64,000 nt of DNA from Pseudomonas sp. R84 (GTDB lineage: Bacteria > Pseudomonadota > Gammaproteobacteria > Pseudomonadales > Pseudomonadaceae). The notes below the pieces were generated by a model. The model saw nothing but the letters and a program-made list of their open reading frames with translations, did no database searches and was not told the origin of the DNA. Position numbers and translations under genes: made by a program. Of this stretch, positions 55,372 through 64,000 are shown piece by piece (position 1 is the first letter of the stretch; every line of letters begins with the position of its first letter). The stretch lies in assembly GCF_009834515.1 (NCBI RefSeq), contig NZ_CP019426.1:5339001-5403000 (forward strand). The letters run 5' to 3'.

Positions 55372-56631
55372 TTAAAAGTTGCCTTGGACCCACTTCTTCA
55401 ATCGGTCCAGCAACGGCGCCTGTGGCTCTTCGTTGCTGTAGCTGTCGCGGCTGCCGATGCCGGAGAACGAAACTCCGTCGGACTGCTTTTGCAGGCCGTA
55501 CATCAACAAGCCAACGCCAGTGGAGTAAATCGGGTTGCGCACCACGTCATCCAGGCCCTTCACGCCATGCGGCACGCCCAGGCGTACCGGCATATGGAAG
55601 ATTTCCTCGGCCAGTTCAGTGGCGCCTTCCATCTTCGAAGTACCGCCGGTCAGGACGATGCCGGCCGGGATCAGGTCTTCGTAGCCGCTGCGACGCAGCT
55701 CGGCCTGAATCAGCGTGAACAGTTCGTCGTAACGCGGCTCGACCACTTCGGCCAGGGCCTGACGCGACAGTTCGCGCGGTGGACGGTCGCCGACGCTTGG
55801 CACCTTGATGGTTTCACCGGCACCGGCCAGTTTCGCCAGGGCGCAGGCGTAGCGGATCTTGATTTCTTCGGCGTACTGGGTCGGGGTGCGCAACGCCATG
55901 GCGATGTCGTTGGTCACCTGATCACCGGCAATCGGGATCACTGCGGTGTGACGGATCGCGCCTTCGGTGAAGATCGCGATGTCGGTGGTGCCGCCACCGA
56001 TGTCGACCAGGCACACGCCCAGTTCTTTCTCGTCGTCGGTCAGTACCGAGTAGGCCGAGGCCAGTTGCTCGAGAATGATGTCGTCGATTTCCAGGCCACA
56101 GCGACGCACGCACTTTTCAATGTTCTGTGCGGCGTTGACGGCACAGGTGACCACGTGAACCTTGGCTTCCAGACGCACGCCGGACATGCCCAGCGGCTCA
56201 CGAACGCCTTCCTGGTTATCGATCACATAATCCTGCGGCAAGGTGTGCAGCACGCGCTGGTCAGCCGGAATCGCCACGGCTTGAGCGGCGTCGAGGACGC
56301 GCTCAAGGTCGGCCGAGCTGACTTCGCGATCACGGATCGCGACGATGCCGTGGGAGTTCAGGCTGCGGATGTGATTGCCCGCCACGCCGACGAACGCCGA
56401 GTGAATGCGGCAGCCCGCCATCAGTTGGGCTTCTTCGATCGCGCGCTGGATCGATTGCACGGTGGACTCGATGTTGACCACCACGCCCTTCTTCAGGCCA
56501 CGGGACGGATGGGTACCGATCCCGACGATTTCCAGCGAGCCGTCGTCGGAGACCTCGCCGACCAGCGCCACCACCTTGGAGGTGCCGATATCGAGACCGA
56601 CGATCATTTTGCCGCTTTGCACGTTTGCCAT
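55372..56631 (-). CDS. ftsA: cell-division protein FtsA
   Basis: Actin-like membrane tether of the Z ring. 419 residues: ATP-binding VGLDIGTSKVVALVGE (near 11), CLVDIGGGTTDIAIFTEG (near 205), and GIVLTGGTSKMEGATELAE. The C-terminal amphipathic helix is DRLKKWVQGNF, the membrane-targeting sequence. 15 bases separate it from ftsQ. Confidence 0.98.
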   Translation of the reverse strand: MANVQSGKMIVGLDIGTSKVVALVGEVSDDGSLEIVGIGTHPSRGLKKGVVVNIESTVQSIQRAIEEAQLMAGCRIHSAFVGVAGNHIRSLNSHGIVAIRDREVSSADLERVLDAAQAVAIPADQRVLHTLPQDYVIDNQEGVREPLGMSGVRLEAKVHVVTCAVNAAQNIEKCVRRCGLEIDDIILEQLASAYSVLTDDEKELGVCLVDIGGGTTDIAIFTEGAIRHTAVIPIAGDQVTNDIAMALRTPTQYAEEIKIRYACALAKLAGAGETIKVPSVGDRPPRELSRQALAEVVEPRYDELFTLIQAELRRSGYEDLIPAGIVLTGGTSKMEGATELAEEIFHMPVRLGVPHGVKGLDDVVRNPIYSTGVGLLMYGLQKQSDGVSFSGIGSRDSYSNEEPQAPLLDRLKKWVQGNF

Positions 56632-56646
56632 GGGTCCTGCCTCTTC

Positions 56647-57513
56647 TTAATTCTTTGCGACAGCGGGTTGGGCTGTCGTCGGCGCTACTGGTTCCCGCCA
56701 GCCAACAGCGAGGCCGTTGGCGTAGCGCAGATCGATGCGCGCAATGTTCGTAATCTGGTCTTTAAGTGTCTTGTCATAGATGGCGATGAAGCGGCGCATC
56801 TTTTCCACCAGGTTGCCGCGTCCCAGCAACAACTCGATGCCGGGGCCGGAACTGCCGGCACCGGTGGTCAGGAACCAACTCCCGCGTTCACGCAATTCCA
56901 GGCGCGCAATCGAGAAGCCCAACGGCCGCAGCATCTGGCTCAACACCTGATACTGCTGCATGACTTGCTGCTGGGCCCGTTGTGGGCCGAACAGCTGTGG
57001 CAGGTGTTCGTAGTTCGCCAATTCCTTTGGCGTAAACGCCTGGCCTTGGTTGTTCAATAACGACTCGTCGCCCCAACGTGCCACTGGCAGTTGCTCTTCG
57101 AGGCGGATCACCACTTGGTCCGGCCACACGCGACGGACTTCGGCGTGGGCGATCCACGGCATCTGCTCAAGCTCGGTACGCATACCGGCCAAATCGATGG
57201 TGAAGAAGCTCGACGCCACAAACGGGGCGATTCGCTGCTGCACCGCTTGCTGGCTGATGTAGCTAAGGTCGCCCTGCACGGCGATCTTGGTGATCGGCCG
57301 GTCGGCGTACGGCAGCAAACGCGTCGCACCTTCGTAAGTCCCAAAGCCCAGCACCACCAATAGCACCGGCCAGAACAGACTTTTCAGAAAGCTGAAATTG
57401 GCTTTCGGCAGGCGCGCGGACATCGGCTCTTTCGCCACCATTCGGCTGGCACCCCGTGGCACCGGCTTGCGGCCGGGTGCGGGAGGCTGATGTCGGAGCT
57501 GAGCGCCTTGCAT
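56647..57513 (-). CDS. ftsQ: cell-division protein FtsQ
   Basis: 288 residues from the ATG at 57513 (GAGGT upstream); the frame to 57591 overlaps ddlB and is not supported. A basic cytoplasmic N-terminus, one helix ([17 protein letters not shown], near 55), then a POTRA domain ([20 protein letters not shown]) and a beta domain ([18 protein letters not shown]). It scaffolds FtsL/FtsB at the septum. Confidence 0.95.
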   Translation of the reverse strand: MQGAQLRHQPPAPGRKPVPRGASRMVAKEPMSARLPKANFSFLKSLFWPVLLVVLGFGTYEGATRLLPYADRPITKIAVQGDLSYISQQAVQQRIAPFVASSFFTIDLAGMRTELEQMPWIAHAEVRRVWPDQVVIRLEEQLPVARWGDESLLNNQGQAFTPKELANYEHLPQLFGPQRAQQQVMQQYQVLSQMLRPLGFSIARLELRERGSWFLTTGAGSSGPGIELLLGRGNLVEKMRRFIAIYDKTLKDQITNIARIDLRYANGLAVGWREPVAPTTAQPAVAKN

Positions 57514-57517
57514 CGTC

Positions 57518-59926
<2,409 letters not shown>

Positions 59927-59934
<8 letters not shown>

Positions 59935-60997
59935 GGGCCACCTCCAGACAGGTATCGACCACGCTACGGGTGGCATCGGGTTTCGCCAGACGGCGGGCCG
60001 CTTGGGCCATATCTTCGAGTCGTTGCGGTTGCATCAAGACCTCTGTCAGGCGCGCGGCAAGGTCCGCGGCACCAGTCGTTCTTTGCGGCATCAGGAAGGC
60101 TGCGCCTTCACGGGCCAAATAATCGGCGTTGCGGGTCTGGTGATCGTCGATCGCGTGGGGCAAAGGCACCAGCATCGAGGGCAGACCGGCGGCAGCCAGC
60201 TCACTGATGGTCAACGCGCCTGCGCGGCACACCACCAGGTCAGCCCAGCCATAGGCCTGGGCCATGTCTTTGATGAACGGCTGCACCTGCGCATCGACGC
60301 CGGCGGCGCGGTAGCGCTCTGCAGTCACTTCATCGTGGTTTTTGCCGGCCTGATGAAACACTTCCGGGCGCAAATCGGCAGCGACTTGGGCCAGGGCTTC
60401 AGGCAGCAACTTGTTCAACGGTTCTGCACCAAGGCTTCCGCCGAGGATCAGCAAACGCGCTTTGCGACCGGCCAGAGCAGGTCGCGATGTGTCGAGGAAC
60501 AGCTCGCTGCGCACCGGGTTTCCGGTGGTACGGCGGGTGTCCGACAGAGTAAAGGTGTCGGGGAACGCTTCACACACCCGGGCGGCGAACGGCACCAGCA
60601 ACCGATTGGCGGTGCCGGCCACAGCGTTCTGCTCATGAACGATCACCGGCACGCCGGCCAGTTTCGCGGCAAGACCACCAGGACCAGTCACATAGCCACC
60701 GAAGCCGACCACACACACTGGCTTCAAGCGACGAATGATCGCACGCGCCTGCCATACCGATTTCAGCAGCATGAACGGCGCCTTGAGCAGCGACAGCTTG
60801 CCCTTGCCACGCAGGCCCGTAGCGTTGATGCGGTGCAGTTCAAGACCTGCGGCCGGCACCAGTTCGTTTTCAATTCCGCGTGGCGTGCCGAGCCAGTGCA
60901 CGGTGTAGCCGCGCGCCTGAAACTCGCGGGCACAAGCCAGCGCCGGGAACACGTGGCCGCCGGTTCCGCCGGCCATGATCAATACGTTAGCGCCCAT
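59927..60997 (-). CDS. murG: UDP-GlcNAc transferase MurG
   Basis: 356 residues from the ATG at 60997 ([20 protein letters not shown]), overlapping the ftsW end by 11 bases. The frame extends to 61045 but the added residues are out of family. Glycosyltransferase-28 features: [30 protein letters not shown] (near 125) and [20 protein letters not shown] (near 263). Makes lipid II at the inner membrane. Confidence 0.98.
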
Positions 60998-62204
60998 GAT
61001 TCGGCTCCTCGGCGAAGTCGCTCTCATGGAATTCCATCTCTTCACTGCCCAAGTGGGTTCGACTCTCCCACTCGATCCTCAATAACAAGCCAAGACATGC
61101 ACAGCAGATCACCAACGAACTGCCGCCGTAACTGAGGAACGGCAAGGTAAGACCTTTGGTGGGCAGCAGGCCGACGTTCACACCGATGTTGATCAGGAAC
61201 TGACCAATCCACAGGAACGACAAACCGTAAGCCACATAAGCGGCGAAGAACTGTTTGGCTTTCTCCGCCCACAAGCCGATGTACATGCCGCGAATACACA
61301 CGAACACGAACAACGCGACGGTGCACAGCGAACCCACCGCGCCGAGTTCTTCAGCCAATACCGAGAACACGAAGTCGGTGTGCGCTTCCGGCAGGTAGAA
61401 CTGCTTCTGCACGCTGTTGCCCAGGCCCACACCCAGCCATTCGCCACGACCGAAAGCGATCAAGGCTTGCGACAACTGATAACCGGCGCCGAACTGGTCA
61501 GCCCAGGGGTCAGCGAAGTTGGTCAGACGCGCCATACGGTAAGGCTGCATTTGAATCAGCAAGACCACGGCCCCGACCGCCAACACCACCATCAGCGAGA
61601 AGCGGAACAACCCGACCCCGCCGAGGAATAGCATGGCCGCCGCAGCGCCCATCATCACCACGGTGGCACCGAAGTCCGGCTCCATCAGCAACAGGCCGGC
61701 CATCGGCAGCAGCACGATGAATGGTTTGAAGAAGCCCATCCAGCTCTCGCGCACTTCCTTCTGACGCCGCACCAGATAACCGGCGAGGTAGATCACCACG
61801 AACACTTTGGCGATTTCCGACGGCTGCACGTTGAAGAAGCTGAAACCGATCCAGCGCATCGAACCGTTCACTTCGCGGCCGATGCCGGGGATGATCACCA
61901 TCACCAACAAGCCGAACGCACCGATCAGCATCAGCCAGCCGAGACGTTGCCAGGTGGCGATCGGAATCATCATGGTGACGATGCACGCGCCCAGTCCGAG
62001 TACCACATAAATAAGGTGGCGAATCATGTAATACAGCGGGCTGCCCGACTGCGCCGCCGCCACTTCGGTGGACGCCGAGGCAATCATGATCAGGCCAAGA
62101 CCGAGCAGTGCCAGGCAACCGGCGAGCATCGGGAAATCGAGGTCGATGCCGCGCCCGGTGATGATCGGCGACGGGTACGGCTTGATGATATTGAACAGAC
62201 TCAT
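60987..62204 (-). CDS. ftsW: septal peptidoglycan glycosyltransferase FtsW
   Basis: 405 residues, about ten membrane helices of the SEDS family. Conserved: GREVNGSMRWIGFSFFNVQPSE (periplasmic loop), LPEAHTDFVFSVLAEELG (catalytic Asp region) and LPTKGLTLPFLSYGGSSL. It polymerises glycan strands with FtsI. Its start overlaps the murD stop by four bases. Confidence 0.98.
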   Translation of the reverse strand: MSLFNIIKPYPSPIITGRGIDLDFPMLAGCLALLGLGLIMIASASTEVAAAQSGSPLYYMIRHLIYVVLGLGACIVTMMIPIATWQRLGWLMLIGAFGLLVMVIIPGIGREVNGSMRWIGFSFFNVQPSEIAKVFVVIYLAGYLVRRQKEVRESWMGFFKPFIVLLPMAGLLLMEPDFGATVVMMGAAAAMLFLGGVGLFRFSLMVVLAVGAVVLLIQMQPYRMARLTNFADPWADQFGAGYQLSQALIAFGRGEWLGVGLGNSVQKQFYLPEAHTDFVFSVLAEELGAVGSLCTVALFVFVCIRGMYIGLWAEKAKQFFAAYVAYGLSFLWIGQFLINIGVNVGLLPTKGLTLPFLSYGGSSLVICCACLGLLLRIEWESRTHLGSEEMEFHESDFAEEPNHGR

Positions 62205-63547
62205 GCCAGTTCCTCCACAGCGCGGACGAACTGGTGACCACGGTCTTCATAATTCTTGAACATGTCGAAACTGGCGCAGGCCGGCGACAGCAGCACGACG
62301 TCACCCGGTTGGGCGGCAGAGCGGCATTGCGCAACGGCGTCAACCAGTGAGGTCGCGCGAATCAATGGCACGGCATCACCGATGGCATCGCCGATCTTGT
62401 CGGAGTCACGGCCCATCAGGATCACGGCGCGACAGTTGGCCGCCACCGGATCACGCAGATCGTTGAATTCGGCACCCTTGCCATCGCCACCGGCAATCAG
62501 GATGACCTTGCCGTCGATGTCCGCACCCAGGCCTTCGATGGCGGCCAGAGCGGCACCAACGTTGGTGGCTTTGGAATCGTTGTAATACGCCACACCGTCG
62601 AGATCACGTACCCACTGGCAGCGATGTTCGAGACCGGCGAAAGTGCGCAGGGCCGAGAGCATGGCGTCGAACGGCAGGCCCACGGCATGCCCAAGCGCCA
62701 ATGCCGCGAGGGCGTTGGACTGGTTGTGTGCGCCACGAATCTTCAGTTCACGCACGGGCATCAGGTTCTGGAATTCGAAGGCCAGGTATTTCTCGCCGTC
62801 TTCTTCGCGGATACCGAAGGCTTTGAAATCCGGTTTGGTCAGACCGAAGGTCCAGCACGGCTGGCCCTCGCCCATCAACGGACGGGTCAGCGCATCCTGA
62901 CGGTTGACCACGAACTGCTTCGCGCCACGGAAAATCCGATGCTTGGCCAGGTGGTACGCCGGCAGACCGCTGTAGCGATCCATGTGGTCTTCGCTGATGT
63001 TCAGCACGGTGGCCACTTCAGCGTTGAGCTGGTCGGTGGTTTCCAGTTGGAAACTCGACAGTTCCATCACGTACAGCTCGACGTCGTCGCTGAGTAGATC
63101 CAGCGCCGGGGTGCCGAGGTTACCGCCGACGGCGACGCGTTTGCCGGCCGCAGCCGCCATCTCGCCAACCAGGGTGGTGACGGTGCTCTTCGCGTTGGAA
63201 CCGCTGATGGCCACGATCGGCGCCCGCGCGTTACGCGCGAACAGCTCGATGTCGCCGGACAGTTTCACGCCACGGGCCGCGGCGGCTTGCAGGGCCGGGG
63301 TCGCCAGCGCCAGGCCGGGGCTCACGTAGAGCTCGTCGGCACGGCAGAGGAATTCGACGTCCAGCTCGCCACAACGCACTTCCACGTGCGGATAGTCACG
63401 CTTGAGCGTGGCCAGTTCCGGTGGATTTTCCCGCGTGTCCGCCACGGCAAACGACGTGCCCCGGTTCGCCAGGAAGCGAACCAGGGACATGCCGCTCTTG
63501 CCGAGGCCGACAACGATGCGGAAGTGGTCAGAAGCGATCAGAGACAC
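62201..63547 (-). CDS. murD: UDP-N-acetylmuramoylalanine--D-glutamate ligase
   Basis: 448 residues. RIVVGLGKSGMSLVRFLANRG (UMA-binding start), P-loop ISGSNAKSTVTTLVG (near 115; Ala where many species have Gly, which is usual for pseudomonads), NISEDHMDRY (near 183), and YYNDSKATNVGAALAA (near 322). Adds D-Glu to UDP-MurNAc-L-Ala. Six bases separate it from mraY. Confidence 0.98.
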   Translation of the reverse strand: MSLIASDHFRIVVGLGKSGMSLVRFLANRGTSFAVADTRENPPELATLKRDYPHVEVRCGELDVEFLCRADELYVSPGLALATPALQAAAARGVKLSGDIELFARNARAPIVAISGSNAKSTVTTLVGEMAAAAGKRVAVGGNLGTPALDLLSDDVELYVMELSSFQLETTDQLNAEVATVLNISEDHMDRYSGLPAYHLAKHRIFRGAKQFVVNRQDALTRPLMGEGQPCWTFGLTKPDFKAFGIREEDGEKYLAFEFQNLMPVRELKIRGAHNQSNALAALALGHAVGLPFDAMLSALRTFAGLEHRCQWVRDLDGVAYYNDSKATNVGAALAAIEGLGADIDGKVILIAGGDGKGAEFNDLRDPVAANCRAVILMGRDSDKIGDAIGDAVPLIRATSLVDAVAQCRSAAQPGDVVLLSPACASFDMFKNYEDRGHQFVRAVEELA

Positions 63548-63552
63548 TCGTT

Positions 63553-64000
63553 CTACCTCAGCTTCAGGGTGGCAAGGCCGACCAACACGAGAATCACGGT
63601 GATGATCCAGAAACGGACGATCACGCGCGGCTCGGGCCAGCCCTTGAGTTCAAAGTGGTGGTGTATCGGTGCCATGCGGAACACACGGCGACCGGTCAGC
63701 TTAAAGGACGCAACCTGAATGACGACTGACAGGGTTTCCATCACGAACACGCCGCCCATGATGAACAGGACGATTTCCTGACGGACGATCACCGCGATGG
63801 TGCCCAGTGCCGCGCCGAGTGCCAGTGCACCGACGTCACCCATGAACACTTGCGCCGGATAGGTGTTGAACCAGAGGAAGCCGAGGCCGGCACCGATCAG
63901 CGCGCCGCAGAACACGATCAGTTCGCCCGCGCCCGGCACGTAAGGGATCAACAGGTATTCAGCGAATTTCACGTTACCCGACAGGTAGCAGAAGATGCCG
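63553..64000 (-). CDS. mraY: phospho-N-acetylmuramoyl-pentapeptide transferase, 3' part
   Basis: The gene continues beyond the right edge; only the last 149 codons including the stop are present. Visible: [31 protein letters not shown] (catalytic Asp region) and [22 protein letters not shown], the HHH signature of MraY. It forms lipid I. Its missing first half would give the usual 360 residues. Confidence 0.98.
   Translation of the reverse strand, partial: GIFCYLSGNVKFAEYLLIPYVPGAGELIVFCGALIGAGLGFLWFNTYPAQVFMGDVGALALGAALGTIAVIVRQEIVLFIMGGVFVMETLSVVIQVASFKLTGRRVFRMAPIHHHFELKGWPEPRVIVRFWIITVILVLVGLATLKLR

Overview
The window is chromosomal DNA of a fluorescent-group Pseudomonas (P. fluorescens/koreensis type). 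The evidence is the gene content and order (queA-tgt-yajC-secD-secF, a complete cyo operon, hmp/norR, and a dcw cell-wall cluster ending in lpxC), the high GC of the core genes, and many copies of REP pairs built on the core GAGCCTGCTCGCGA, which is typical of fluorescent pseudomonads. The right end cuts through mraY.

Layout. (1) 1-6400: a glycine-zipper envelope protein, then the minus-strand run queA-tgt-yajC-secD-secF (queuosine tRNA modification plus Sec accessory translocase). (2) 6378-6550: a tRNA-Leu(CAA) gene with its own sigma70 promoter and terminator. (3) About 6486-16950: a 10.4-kb genomic island in the 3' end of that tRNA, bounded by a 62-63 bp direct repeat. It has no recognisable integrase. 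It carries a broken primase-like (DUF927-type) fragment, a coiled-coil protein, a small protein, an MvaT/H-NS-like silencer, an AT-rich minus-strand block (Mrr nuclease-STAND NTPase, two doubtful small ORFs, a SEC-C/TPR protein with a HEPN-like C-terminus), a non-coding stretch with three iteron-like arrays, and an AAA ATPase fused to a DUF4435/TOPRIM-like domain that resembles a merged PARIS (AriA+AriB) protein. This island is the most likely place for undescribed biology. (4) 17-27 kb: small conserved and hypothetical genes, a PhoD-like phosphatase, an acetylornithine-type aminotransferase with a divergent LysR regulator, GNATs, and a histidine-kinase remnant. (5) 27-33 kb: RidA and the cytochrome bo3 oxidase operon cyoABCDE. 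(6) 33.5-37.3 kb: dsbB, then the nitric-oxide detoxification pair hmp and norR, divergent, with three NorR-type sites and a sigma54-like promoter between them. (7) 37.5-42.8 kb: cheV, a GNAT, small genes, a frameshifted fimbrial-like gene, a DUF6124 gene with a strongly structured leader, and several dispersed repeats. (8) 42.8-49.1 kb: an RND efflux adaptor and permease followed by a two-component system. (9) 49.4-52.9 kb: a small exported protein, an OprD-type porin and a Cache-like/GGDEF diguanylate cyclase. (10) 53-64 kb: lpxC, ftsZ, ftsA, ftsQ, ddlB, murC, murG, ftsW, murD and the 3' part of mraY, all on the minus strand.

How the parts work together. The core blocks are textbook operons with tight or overlapping junctions: division and peptidoglycan precursors, terminal oxidase with heme O synthesis, protein export, and NO detoxification under its own sensor. 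The island combines a silencer, decayed replication parts and two independent candidate defence loci (Mrr-STAND plus SEC-C/TPR/HEPN-like, and the ATPase-DUF4435 fusion). This is the pattern expected of a tRNA-borne defence island that has lost its mobility gene.

Limits. All family assignments come from reading motifs and recalled family features. No database search, structure prediction or alignment was run. Dispersed-repeat families are called from copies inside this window and from general knowledge of Pseudomonas genomes.
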